Shown: positions 46,679 to 54,861 of the stretch, one piece after another
How positions within the stretch are numbered: position 1 is the stretch's first letter
How the letters are laid out: every line of letters begins with the position of its first letter
Source: G020354785 sp964534745
Lineage (GTDB): Bacteria; Bacteroidota; Bacteroidia; Bacteroidales; UBA10428
Assembly: GCA_964534745.1 (NCBI GenBank)
Contig: CAZHQW010000003.1
Location: 29,158 to 93,157, forward strand
Length of the DNA stretch: 64,000 nt
Direction: 5' to 3'
Position numbers and translations under genes: made by a program
The notes under the pieces: model-generated
The model's input: only the letters and a program-made list of their open reading frames with translations
Told to the model about the DNA's origin: nothing
The model's database searches: none

Positions 46679-46820
46679 TTTGCAGAAGTTTACGGATTAC
46701 TAAATTATAAAATTATTCAATACTTAAGGCAAGGGGGGTTGCTCTTTGTGATTAAGCGCTGGTTGAAAACTTTTAAAAAATTAATCCCCGGGTTCCTTAA
46801 AAACATAATAGTTTTGGCAT

Positions 46821-48035
46821 ATGCGGAAAAGGGTAATGCATATAGGGTTTATATTATTCTGTTTCCTCGTGTTTTTTTCCCTGAATAACAGTCCCGACTA
46901 TTCCGGAGCAACAGACAGCAGGGATACGAACTACAATGCTGCTGAAATGCGGAGACTATCGGTGGATTTTGACAGTATTGTAAAGAGTTATGACGGGTTT
47001 TTTTCCAGGGAATTTAAGGAAAGCGGGGGACCGGGGGCTGCAGTTACAATTGTCAGCGACAAGGGTTTCAGGTGGACAAGGGGTTATGGAGTGAAGGAGG
47101 CGGACAGCGATGATTCCGTGGATATACATACTGTTTTCAGGACAGGGTCTGTTTCCAAGGGATTTGCGGCCGTGCTGACAGGCATGCTTGTATCTGACAG
47201 TGTGCTGGGGTGGGATGACAGGGTGAAAGCGCACATTCCCGGGTTTTCACTGAAAGACTCTGTAAATACGCGGGAACTGACTATCCGTCATATTCTGAGT
47301 CACACGTCGGGGCTTCCCAGACATACATTTACCAATCTGCTTGACCAGGATGTGCCCTATGATGATATTGTCAGTATGCTCGCTGATGTTCCTGCAATTA
47401 GCGGTCCGGGCGAAGTATACAGTTACCAGAATGTAGTTTTCAGCCTATTAGGTGACATAGTAAGGAACCGGACAGGCAAATGCTATAACTCTTTGATTGT
47501 GGAAGAGATATTTGAGCCCCTGGAAATGGGGGATGCATCGACAGATTATTATAGCCTGGTCACCGGCAGAAACATTGCACTGCCTCACACTGCAGCAGGA
47601 AATACTTACAGGAAGAGGAAGAACAGCGGGCGCTATTATTCAGTTTCTCCGGCATCAGGTATAAATATGAGTATTTCTGATATGTCAAAGTGGCTTCAGG
47701 CATTGCTTGGCAGTAATCCCGATATCATAAAGCCGGAAATACTTGATGAGATATTCAGGCCCCATATAAGGACATATATAAAGTACAAATACCGGGGGCA
47801 CTGGAAAGGGCTGGGCAATCTTTACTATGGTCTGGGCTGGCGTATTTTCGAGTGCCAGGGGAAGCAAATAGTATACCACGGAGGATACGTTAATGGTTAC
47901 AGGGCCGAGGTCGCATTGCTACCCTCAGAGGGTATTGGAATAGCGGTTTTTCTAAACTCATCATCACAACTTGGATATAAGTGCATTCCCGGATTCTTTG
48001 ATATATTTTTTGAAAAACAGCAAATCCCGGAATAA
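46821..48035 (+). CDS. Serine hydrolase, class C beta-lactamase/penicillin-binding-protein fold
   Basis: The 404-residue protein has a signal peptide (about 5-24) and the three active-site motifs of the family: SVSK (S110, K113), Y202-Q-N204 and H353-G-G. LTIRHILSHTSGLPRH and YSYQNVVFSLLGDIV are typical surrounding blocks. Members include esterases, D-amino-acid peptidases and beta-lactamases; the HGG in place of KTG favours an esterase or peptidase, not an antibiotic-destroying enzyme. It is periplasmic or envelope-bound. The next two genes follow at 2 bases and with overlap, so all three form an operon. Confidence 0.88.
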   Translation: MRKRVMHIGFILFCFLVFFSLNNSPDYSGATDSRDTNYNAAEMRRLSVDFDSIVKSYDGFFSREFKESGGPGAAVTIVSDKGFRWTRGYGVKEADSDDSVDIHTVFRTGSVSKGFAAVLTGMLVSDSVLGWDDRVKAHIPGFSLKDSVNTRELTIRHILSHTSGLPRHTFTNLLDQDVPYDDIVSMLADVPAISGPGEVYSYQNVVFSLLGDIVRNRTGKCYNSLIVEEIFEPLEMGDASTDYYSLVTGRNIALPHTAAGNTYRKRKNSGRYYSVSPASGINMSISDMSKWLQALLGSNPDIIKPEILDEIFRPHIRTYIKYKYRGHWKGLGNLYYGLGWRIFECQGKQIVYHGGYVNGYRAEVALLPSEGIGIAVFLNSSSQLGYKCIPGFFDIFFEKQQIPE

Positions 48036-48037
48036 TT

Positions 48038-48784
48038 ATGTTAAATACAATAATTAAATTATTATATATTTATCTCGGGCTGAGTTGTTTAGGGGCATTG
48101 GCGCAGGATCGGGGCGAAAGGGTAATCGGACTCCAGGAAGCACTGGCTTTGGCTGCCACAAATTTGAATGATACAATTTCCGATGTTTATGCCGCTGACA
48201 TAAAGTCAGAATATTACAGGTGGATTTACGGGCATAACAGGTTAAAGGTCATGGATGAAAAGAGGGCATTGTGCGGGTTATTAATGGAGAAAAGCTTGCT
48301 GCACTATGAATTAGGGGAGACAGACGTAGCAGGCAGGTTGCTGCCGTACATCGATTATTTGGAAGCTGAATCGCAGTATGCAGATGCCGTCTATGATGTA
48401 AGAATTTCGGAGAATAAGTTAAAGAAGATTTTATTTACGGGGGATAGTCTTATACCTGAGAGTGACAGTCTTGTTAAATATTGTCTGGCAGATTATCATG
48501 ATTTTACGAAGAATAGAGAGCGGGCGGAGCCGGAGCTACTGCTGAAGAAGTATGAGGATCAGCTTGCATATTACGAAAAGATACTGGGCCTTTCGAAGCG
48601 CCTTGTTCAGGTGGCCGGGGACCGGTATGAAAATGAAGATATTGAATATTGCGCTTATGCCGGCATGGTTGGCCGTGCCCTGGATTTAAGGCTTGAATAC
48701 CTTAATATCCTTAACTTATACAACCAGGCTGCGATTAGAAAGGAGTTATATTTGAATAAAATTCCGAATAATGAAAAATATTAG
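48038..48784 (+). CDS. Short TolC-like helical envelope protein
   Basis: The 248 residues start with a signal peptide (about 1-22, GALAQ) and then form long helices: IGLQEALALAATNLNDT (like the first TolC helix) and YIDYLEAESQYADAVYDVRISENKL (about 107-131), a pattern typical of outer membrane efflux proteins. It is only about half the usual 420-480 residues and lacks clear barrel strands, so it may be a degenerate or specialised relative. It overlaps the adaptor gene by 14 bases, which supports a joint role in transport. Identity is inferred. Confidence 0.55.
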   Translation: MLNTIIKLLYIYLGLSCLGALAQDRGERVIGLQEALALAATNLNDTISDVYAADIKSEYYRWIYGHNRLKVMDEKRALCGLLMEKSLLHYELGETDVAGRLLPYIDYLEAESQYADAVYDVRISENKLKKILFTGDSLIPESDSLVKYCLADYHDFTKNRERAEPELLLKKYEDQLAYYEKILGLSKRLVQVAGDRYENEDIEYCAYAGMVGRALDLRLEYLNILNLYNQAAIRKELYLNKIPNNEKY

Positions 48785-49604
48785 TTATGTTTTCATACTG
48801 TTGTTTTCTATTTCCTGCCAGAGGGAGCACATTGAAAAGGCTGAAGATGAAACATCAACTGCTGCCGCATCGGAAGTCCGCGATACTTTTATCTGCAGCG
48901 GGTATTTTACACTTCATCCTGCCAGGCTTGCAACAGTGACGGCCCCAATCAACGGTTTTATAAAGAAGATGTATTATAACAACGGTGATTATGTAAAAAA
49001 AGGGGCTCTGCTGGCAGTTTTAACACACCAGGATTATATAAAGATACAGAGGGATTATCTCGAGGCCAGGAGCCAGGCAGATTACTATACTGAAGATTTT
49101 AAGAGGCAGGGTGAACTGACACTTGAACATGCATCATCTATCAAGAGAATGCAAAGGGCACAGTCCGATTACTGGGCTAATGAGGCCAGGTTAAGGGCTC
49201 TGAAGGCCCAGCTGGATTATATTGGCATAGATGCCGAAAAAGTGGTAAAGGAGGGATTTACAAACACTATTAACATTTATGCCCCTGTCAGCGGATATAT
49301 TATAAAAACAGAAGGCAACACCGGCAAGTTTATTGACTCATATGCATTTATTTATGAGATAGCTGATATCAATGAGCTGCTTATAAGCTTTGAACTGCCG
49401 TGCGCTTTATATGACAGGATATATAAAGATATGCATATAGACTTTTCCGTTAAAGGGCTGGAAGGGCCGGTTTCAGGGGCAACGGTTAAAAGCATAGGCC
49501 AGGTTTTTAATGTACGTACAAATACGGTCGATATTATTGCAAAGCCAGATTCCGCAAACAAATCATTCAGGCCGGGAATGAATGTCGAAGTGGTTATTGA
49601 GTAA
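48771..49604 (+). CDS. Periplasmic adaptor (HlyD/CusB-like membrane fusion) lipoprotein
   Basis: The 277-residue protein has a lipoprotein signal (lipobox FSISC, lipidated Cys at about 16), a biotinyl-lipoyl half-motif (VTAPINGFIKKMYYNNGDYVKKGALLAVL), an alpha hairpin (about 86-145), the second lipoyl half (INIYAPVSGYIIKTEGNTGKF) and a beta-barrel part ending RPGMNVEVVIE. This is the RND adaptor layout, closest by eye to CusB/CzcB types. It is short, lacking much of the membrane-proximal domain. No inner-membrane pump follows; the next gene is unrelated. Confidence 0.82.
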   Translation: MKNISYVFILLFSISCQREHIEKAEDETSTAAASEVRDTFICSGYFTLHPARLATVTAPINGFIKKMYYNNGDYVKKGALLAVLTHQDYIKIQRDYLEARSQADYYTEDFKRQGELTLEHASSIKRMQRAQSDYWANEARLRALKAQLDYIGIDAEKVVKEGFTNTINIYAPVSGYIIKTEGNTGKFIDSYAFIYEIADINELLISFELPCALYDRIYKDMHIDFSVKGLEGPVSGATVKSIGQVFNVRTNTVDIIAKPDSANKSFRPGMNVEVVIE

Positions 49605-49666
49605 CTTCCTTTAGCATAAACAGATTAATTTTTTGTTACATTCTATCAATCAAAATATAGTTGTTG

Positions 49667-49674
49667 TATATTTG
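49667..49674 (+). promoter_or_regulatory. Bacteroidota -7 box for the coiled-coil membrane protein
   Basis: TATATTTG matches TAnnTTTG, 46 bases before the ATG at 49721. No -33 at proper spacing. Confidence 0.4.
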
Positions 49675-49720
49675 TTAGAAATAATTTTTATTGACCCTAA
49701 TCAATTAATTATTACTTTAT

Positions 49721-50644
49721 ATGGAAACATCTAATAATCAAACAAAAGAGACCAAGGACCCCAGATATGGCAGTCCTGACCAGAGAACCCGCCTGGTTCT
49801 TATAATTGTGATAGCTGCTCTCGCTGTCCTCATAGTTGTTATGGGAGTTTTCTTATACAGGTTTTCCAGGGATCTTAAGAAAACCGAAGAAGCGAATATG
49901 TTGCTGAAGGAGCAGAAGGTCGAGCTGGAAGCTAAACTAAACGGACTGATTGTCGAATATGACTCATTAATGACCACCAATGACAGCATAAACAAGCTGC
50001 TGTCGGTCGAGCAGGAAAAGATCAGGAGGCTTCTTAAATACAGGGCTTCAGATGCCACAAAGATAAAAATGTATACTAAGGAGCTGGAAACCTTGCGTGC
50101 CGTAATGAGAAGCTACATCGTGCAGATTGATTCACTTAATATGAGAAACCAGGAGCTTACTGCCGAAAATGTTATGGTAAGGTCAAGGTTGCGTGAGGTA
50201 GAAACTGACAGGGACGAACTGTCAAAGCAGACAGAGCTGTTAAGTTCACAGGTCCAGTTAGCATCGGTACTTACGGCCAAGAATGTGGTTGTCAGTCCCC
50301 TTAACAAGAATAGCAAAGTAAAAGACAAGGTAAGTAAAGTTGAAAAGATAAAGGTATGTTTTACTATAAGGGAGAATAGTGTAGCTGAGCCGGGACCGAG
50401 GGATGTTTACATGAGGATAATAAGGCCCGACGATGTTGTGCTTGCTTCTGATGCAGACAATCTTTTTGAATACAACGGAGAGATGATTGTATATTCGGCA
50501 GTGAGGGAACTTGAATATGAAAATAAGGATATTGACATGTGTATTTTCTGGGATAGCGCGGAGACATTGATACCGGGAATATATACTGTTATTCTTTATT
50601 CCGAAGGTTATGAAATAGGATATACCACATTTGCATTAAAATAG
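49721..50644 (+). CDS. Single-pass membrane protein with coiled coil (conserved hypothetical)
   Basis: The 307 residues comprise a short polar N-terminus, one membrane helix (about 25-47, LVLIIVIAALAVLIVVMGVFL), a coiled coil (about 50-180) and a C-terminal beta domain (about 205-307) with YMRIIRPDDVVLASD and IPGIYTVILYSEGYEIG. The architecture suggests an inner-membrane protein with a periplasmic binding domain. I recall similar proteins widely in Bacteroidota without assigned function. It stands alone with its own -7 box and a strong terminator. Confidence 0.75.
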   Translation: METSNNQTKETKDPRYGSPDQRTRLVLIIVIAALAVLIVVMGVFLYRFSRDLKKTEEANMLLKEQKVELEAKLNGLIVEYDSLMTTNDSINKLLSVEQEKIRRLLKYRASDATKIKMYTKELETLRAVMRSYIVQIDSLNMRNQELTAENVMVRSRLREVETDRDELSKQTELLSSQVQLASVLTAKNVVVSPLNKNSKVKDKVSKVEKIKVCFTIRENSVAEPGPRDVYMRIIRPDDVVLASDADNLFEYNGEMIVYSAVRELEYENKDIDMCIFWDSAETLIPGIYTVILYSEGYEIGYTTFALK

Positions 50645-50671
50645 TTTTAGGCGGTGTGGTTTATAATAAAG

Positions 50672-50707
50672 GGACTGCATCTAATCAAACGATGCAGTCC
50701 GTTTTTT
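50672..50707 (+). terminator. Strong intrinsic terminator
   Basis: A perfect 10-base-pair stem (GGACTGCATC with GATGCAGTCC), a nine-base loop and a run of six T end the transcript of the coiled-coil protein gene, 28 bases after its stop. Confidence 0.9.
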
Positions 50708-50729
50708 ATTAACAAAGATTTTTATTGTT

Positions 50730-52037
50730 ATGAGAATAGGAATTGTAATAGGAAGGATTGGGGGCGTGGACGGTGTTGCTCTTGAGACAGAAAAGTGGAT
50801 AGAGGTTCTGAAGAGGATGGGCCATGAAGTATTCATATTGTCAGGCCAGTATGAGGAGAGGAAGATGAACCATGAATTTGAAACGCTTATACCGGAGATG
50901 TCTTTCTTCTCCCCTGAGAGTTACTGGGGACAGAAAAAGGCTTTTTTTCATCCTGACGCCGATGTTGACGAGCTGCTCGAGCATATTGACCTTTATTCAA
51001 AGGTGATATACAAGAGGATAGTGGACTGGCTTGACCACAGGGACATCGAACTGGTAATATCGGAGAATGCTTCTGCTCTGCCTTCGCACCTGGAAATGGG
51101 ACTGGCCATAAAGAAAGCAGTAAAAAGGTCGGGACTGCCGACAATAACCCATGATCATGATTTTGCATGGGAAAGGGGAGGGAGGTATATTTCGCCCCAC
51201 AAGAAGATAAATGAGCTTATAGAAAATACATTTCCTTTGCGCCTGCCGAATTCGGTTCACGCCGTGATAAACACGCATGCCCAGAAAACGCTTAAGGAAA
51301 AGTTCAACAGGGATTCGGTTAATGTACCCAATGTAATGGACTTTGACAAGCCTTTTGGTATGATTACTGATAAGAACATTTGCCTGCACAGGAACCTGGG
51401 CTTTGATGAGGATAGCATAATGCTTTTCCAGATAACAAGGATAGTAAGGCGAAAGGGCATAGAAGTAGCTATAGAGCTTATTGAAAAGCTAAGGGACAAG
51501 AGGATCAAGCTGGTGATAACGGGCAACTTTAATGACGATGCCGGCAGTAAGTACTACATGGAGCTTATTGAGCAAATACATAAGCTTAAGCTGGGGCAGC
51601 AGGTTTCCTTTGCATACCATCTTTTTAACAATAAGGGATTAACATCGAGGAACGGCGATTTAAATTATTCATTGTCCGATGCCTATGCCCAGGCCAGGGC
51701 ATGTACATATTTCAGTACCTATGAGGGTTTTGGCAATGCTTTTATTGAGGCGGTGCTTGCCAGGAGGCCTATTTTTGTTAATAATTATAAACCTGTATAC
51801 TGGCCTGATATTGGAAGCAAGGGTTTCAGGGCTGTAATGCTCGAGGACAACAAGCTGACAGACAAGGCCATTGAAGAGATGAAAGAGGTGATATATAACG
51901 AGGAGATTGCAAGGGAGATAGCCGAGCACAATTATGCTCTTGGCAGGAAATATTTTTCATATGATACGTTAAGGGAGAGGCTTGAGGAGCTTATTGAAAA
52001 GGCACTGAATGCATCAGGTAAGACTAAGCCAAAATAA
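50730..52037 (+). CDS. GT4-family glycosyltransferase
   Basis: The 435-residue GT-B enzyme starts with RIGIVIGRIGGVDGVALETEKW, has HDHDFAWERGG (H141-E148) in the acceptor domain, the nucleotide-sugar region ITRIVRRKGIEVAIELI and EGFGNAFIEA with E332 and E340 of the E-x7-E motif. It is retaining by family. The HDxxW/E block is shared with the N-terminal half of the 1393-residue fusion at 36915-41096, suggesting related donor or acceptor chemistry. The acceptor is unknown; glycolipid, compatible-solute and surface-sugar synthesis are all possible. The 3' end overlaps hemW by 14 bases tail to tail. Confidence 0.87.
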   Translation: MRIGIVIGRIGGVDGVALETEKWIEVLKRMGHEVFILSGQYEERKMNHEFETLIPEMSFFSPESYWGQKKAFFHPDADVDELLEHIDLYSKVIYKRIVDWLDHRDIELVISENASALPSHLEMGLAIKKAVKRSGLPTITHDHDFAWERGGRYISPHKKINELIENTFPLRLPNSVHAVINTHAQKTLKEKFNRDSVNVPNVMDFDKPFGMITDKNICLHRNLGFDEDSIMLFQITRIVRRKGIEVAIELIEKLRDKRIKLVITGNFNDDAGSKYYMELIEQIHKLKLGQQVSFAYHLFNNKGLTSRNGDLNYSLSDAYAQARACTYFSTYEGFGNAFIEAVLARRPIFVNNYKPVYWPDIGSKGFRAVMLEDNKLTDKAIEEMKEVIYNEEIAREIAEHNYALGRKYFSYDTLRERLEELIEKALNASGKTKPK

Positions 52038-53154
52038 GTTCCGATATTATATAATCAGAAATAAATTTGCCTTTATCTGTAAGTGTAAGGATGCTCTTAT
52101 TTCTGATCATCGTCGCGGCAGACAGAAATTTTATTATGCCTGCCTCCAGGTAATCTGAATATTCCGGTCCGAAAGCCCCTGAAATATATTCCATGTCTAT
52201 TCCCCACATGGTCCGCAGAGAAGTAAGCAAATAGTCGTTAAATCTTGTTTTTTTATTAAGTATCTCCTTGCGTGCACAGGTAATGCCTTTGTTTATTGAA
52301 TCTATATATTTCTTATTGTCTGCAACATTCCACTGGCGCGACACAATGTTATATGAATGTGCCGAGGGGCCCAGTCCCATGTATTTTTTTTGTTTCCAGT
52401 AGTTTGCATTATGGCGTGACAAATATCCTTCCCTGGCAAAGTTCGAAATCTCGTAATGTATGAACTTATTTTTTTGAGTCATATTTATCAGTTTTTCATA
52501 CTGGCTGAGGCTTTGTTCCTCTGAAGGAGCGATAAGTTTTCCTTCATTAAGGTATTCGTAAAACACTGTTCCAGGCTCAAATGTGAGGTGGTAGGCTGAA
52601 ATATGTGTAATGCCGAGATCCATTGCCTGACTTAAGTTTTTTGTCCACCCCTCTGCTGTCATTCCGGGGATGCCATAAATGAGGTCTATGCTGATATTTG
52701 TGAATCCTGCTTTCTTTGCTTCCCTGACGGATTGCCGGGCCTGCGGGGCATTATGGCGGCGGTTCATCAGTTTCAGCTCGGCATCATTAAATGACTGGAT
52801 GCCAATGCTTAAGCGATTTATTACCGTATTATGTTTTAGCCCATATATATAAGAGGCATCAAGGTCATCCGGATTTGCCTCCAGGGTAATTTCGGCACTG
52901 TCAGTAACATTGAATTTTTGTTGTATTTTTTCTGTTATAAAGTTTAACTCGTTTATTTTCAATACTGAAGGTGTTCCGCCGCCAAAGTAAATTGTATCTA
53001 TGGTTTCGTTATCCAGGTAATCTTCCCTCAGGTCAATTTCCCTGGCAACGGCATTAAGAAAAACGACTGCATCGCCGGTGTACAGTGAGCGATGGAAGTC
53101 ACAATAATGGCATAATTTTCTGCAATAGGGAACATGGATATAAATTCCGGCCAT
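52024..53154 (-). CDS. hemW: HemW-like radical SAM protein (heme chaperone)
   Basis: Using the ATG at 53154 the protein starts AGIYIHVPYC as HemW proteins do; upstream codons to 53199 add 15 residues that do not fit. It is 376 residues with the radical SAM cluster CRKLCHYC (C11, C15, C18), FGGGTPSVL, NRLSIGIQSFND, YGIPGMTAEGW and a HemN_C-like winged helix at the end. It was long annotated as coproporphyrinogen III oxidase; HemW members instead bind heme and lack the extra cysteine of HemN (here Y-C-D-F with only three). It follows a small frame on the same strand. Confidence 0.9.
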   Translation of the reverse strand: MAGIYIHVPYCRKLCHYCDFHRSLYTGDAVVFLNAVAREIDLREDYLDNETIDTIYFGGGTPSVLKINELNFITEKIQQKFNVTDSAEITLEANPDDLDASYIYGLKHNTVINRLSIGIQSFNDAELKLMNRRHNAPQARQSVREAKKAGFTNISIDLIYGIPGMTAEGWTKNLSQAMDLGITHISAYHLTFEPGTVFYEYLNEGKLIAPSEEQSLSQYEKLINMTQKNKFIHYEISNFAREGYLSRHNANYWKQKKYMGLGPSAHSYNIVSRQWNVADNKKYIDSINKGITCARKEILNKKTRFNDYLLTSLRTMWGIDMEYISGAFGPEYSDYLEAGIIKFLSAATMIRNKSILTLTDKGKFISDYIISELILA

Positions 53155-53199
53155 ATTATTTGAAACTTGCTTTGTAATATACCCGGCAAAATTAAACAA

Positions 53200-53385
53200 T
53201 TAATATTTACATACAGGGTAGGGTGTCGCATTGTCAGAAATGAGAAATCCCTTATACTTATTTTTTTTCACAATGCTATGTGCCCAGTTGCACAGATCTT
53301 CACAGGAACTGTTACTGAGTCCGGCCGGTACGTCCAGCTTTGACCATCCCTGGCCGGGTTTGGATATAAAGATATGTTTTTTCAT
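53200..53385 (-). CDS. Small hypothetical protein (61 aa)
   Basis: Unrecognised. The frame encodes 61 residues with three cysteines (SSCEDLCNWAHS and a C-terminal PVCKY), opening KKHIFISKPGQGW. It ends just before the hemW region on the same strand. Composition is protein-like, but nothing else supports it. Confidence 0.4.
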   Translation of the reverse strand: MKKHIFISKPGQGWSKLDVPAGLSNSSCEDLCNWAHSIVKKNKYKGFLISDNATPYPVCKY

Positions 53386-53479
53386 ACTAAAAATGATTAT
53401 AGGATAATCAAAATACAGGATTATAATATAATCAAATTATTTAGAACTGCAAATATTAATTAGCATTTTTTAATACTGG

Positions 53480-53495
53480 TGGCACAGATTTTGCT
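53480..53495 (+). promoter_or_regulatory. Sigma-54 (RpoN) promoter candidate
   Basis: TGGCAC, five bases, then TTGCT matches the -24/-12 consensus, with exactly ten bases between the GG and GC. Transcription would start near 53507, about 50 bases before the DUF1992 gene. Confidence 0.6.
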
Positions 53496-53525
53496 TATTT
53501 TTTATAGAAATTAACAATATTATAA

Positions 53526-53533
53526 TAAATTTG
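53526..53533 (+). promoter_or_regulatory. Bacteroidota -7 box for the DUF1992 gene
   Basis: TAAATTTG matches TAnnTTTG, 24 bases before the ATG; no -33 at proper spacing. It may give a second, housekeeping start. Confidence 0.4.
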
Positions 53534-53557
53534 AATATTGGTTAACTGGTTGGTACT

Positions 53558-53887
53558 ATGGGAAATTTTAATAAAATAGCAGAAAAAAAGATAAAAGAAG
53601 CTATTGAAAATAAGGAGTTCGAAAACCTTGAGGGCTTCGGCAAGCCAGTAGACAACTCCGAATACTTCAAAGTTCCCGAGGAGGAGAGAATTGCTTTTCA
53701 TATATTGAAAAATGCAGGAGTAGTACCTGAGGAGCTGAAAATCAGGAAAAAAATCGACAATCTGATAAACAGAATCAAGGAAAGCAAGGACAAAGATGAA
53801 AAAGCGGATCTGAAGAATGAGCTTAACCTGTTATATACTGAGTATGAAGTAGCTATGGAGCAGAGAAAGCTGAAAAGATCCAGATAA
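53558..53887 (+). CDS. DUF1992 (DnaJ-homologue C28-like) domain protein
   Basis: The 109 residues open with the DUF1992 pattern IAEKKIKEAIENKEFENLEGFGKPVD and continue AFHILKNAGVVPEELKIRKKIDNL, the conserved core of the domain found in bacterial YdbL-sized proteins and in DNAJC28. The C-terminus is a charged helix. It is cytoplasmic, with no J domain itself. Function is unknown. It has its own upstream promoter elements, including a sigma-54-like one. Confidence 0.88.
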   Translation: MGNFNKIAEKKIKEAIENKEFENLEGFGKPVDNSEYFKVPEEERIAFHILKNAGVVPEELKIRKKIDNLINRIKESKDKDEKADLKNELNLLYTEYEVAMEQRKLKRSR

Positions 53888-53970
53888 TCCTGATAATGGT
53901 TAGTATTTAAGTCTGCTGCCGGTCTCTAAGGCAGATATCCCAGAAATTCCGTACATTCTTGTTCATAGTC

Positions 53971-53986
53971 GAGTCCGCCCGGACTC
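53971..53986 (+). other. GC-rich hairpin GAGTCC-GCCC-GGACTC
   Basis: A six-base-pair stem with a four-base loop stands out in an AT-rich gap 84 bases after the DUF1992 stop. It has no T-run, so it may be a weak terminator or RNA stabiliser. Confidence 0.3.
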
Positions 53987-54064
53987 CCAGGAGATTACCG
54001 GACATCATCTATAGCCAAATTTAACTGTTATTTACCGATATAATAATGCCTTTTGCCGAATTAT

Positions 54065-54097
54065 TGTTTTTTTCCTTTACATTGCATAGTATTTTTG
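54065..54097 (+). promoter_or_regulatory. Bacteroidota-type promoter for the LiaF-like/LytS/LytTR module
   Basis: TTG (54065-54067), 22 bases, then TATTTTTG (54090-54097). Transcription would start near 54104, after the TTG at 54053, so the ATG at 54116 is the likely start. Confidence 0.5.
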
Positions 54098-54115
54098 GAA
54101 CAAAAATTTGAAAAT

Positions 54116-54829
54116 ATGGAAACAAAACATTCAGACAAAAGACTTATTGCCGGACTGGTAATTATTCTTGCAGGCTTATTGGTGCTGGCAGCTAATTTCT
54201 TTATTGATAAGGACGGAGACCTTTACCATAAATTATACCGATGGGAGCTGATTATTGTTGGTGTAGGATTAATTACTTTGATATCAAGTCAGAATAAAGG
54301 ATCGGGGATTATGCTTATAGCAGTCGGAGGCACATTGTATCTATATAATATGTACATCAAAATATACTATATAGATATTAATTTCTGGCAGATGTTTATT
54401 CCTGCAATAATAATAATAGTCGGACTGTTATTGATTTTTCGCAGGAAAGGTATAAAAATAAGTGACCAGGAGCTCAGGGAGTCGGGAGATGATTATATTG
54501 ATGACGTATCAATATTCGGGGGAGGTGATAAGATTATAACCTCCAGTAACTTTAAAGGGGGGAAGATCACTGCCATTTTCGGAGGCTCAAATCTGAATAT
54601 GACAGGTGTAACATTAGCTGAAGGGACACAATATATTGACATTCTTGCCATTTTCGGAGGCATGTCGATGGTAGTCCCTGAAGACTGGGATATCAAGGTC
54701 CAGGTAGTCTCAATATTCGGGGGATTCAGTGATAAACACAGGATATCAAAGGTAGAAAAAGAACATAAGAAGACATTGATATTAAAGGGAATGGCAATCT
54801 TTGGAGGAGGGGAAATAAAATCTTTCTAG
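54116..54829 (+). CDS. LiaF-like membrane protein (DUF5668 plus cell-wall-active antibiotic response domain)
   Basis: From ATG 54116 the protein has 237 residues. Four membrane helices fill residues about 8-110 (LIAGLVIILAGLLVLAANFF, WELIIVGVGLITLI, GIMLIAVGGTLYL, FIPAIIIIVGLLLIF), followed by a C-terminal beta helix-like domain with repeated IFGGG/IFGGS/IFGGM/IFGGF turns (about 138-237), as in LiaF. LiaF inhibits the LiaRS envelope-stress system in Firmicutes; here the partner is probably the LytS-type kinase that begins 32 bases downstream. A TTG at 54053 is upstream of the promoter and is rejected. Confidence 0.85.
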   Translation: METKHSDKRLIAGLVIILAGLLVLAANFFIDKDGDLYHKLYRWELIIVGVGLITLISSQNKGSGIMLIAVGGTLYLYNMYIKIYYIDINFWQMFIPAIIIIVGLLLIFRRKGIKISDQELRESGDDYIDDVSIFGGGDKIITSSNFKGGKITAIFGGSNLNMTGVTLAEGTQYIDILAIFGGMSMVVPEDWDIKVQVVSIFGGFSDKHRISKVEKEHKKTLILKGMAIFGGGEIKSF

Positions 54830-54861
54830 CTATTTAATGATAATAAATCTATTGCAGGTTT

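Noticed and set aside
46667..46888. 73-residue frame between the DUF6599-like and serine hydrolase genes
   Set aside because: Overlaps the start of the serine hydrolase in another frame and the start of the divergent gene; no recognisable domain.
46956..47234. 92-residue minus-strand frame in the serine hydrolase gene
   Set aside because: Antisense of the region containing the catalytic SVSK motif; a shadow.
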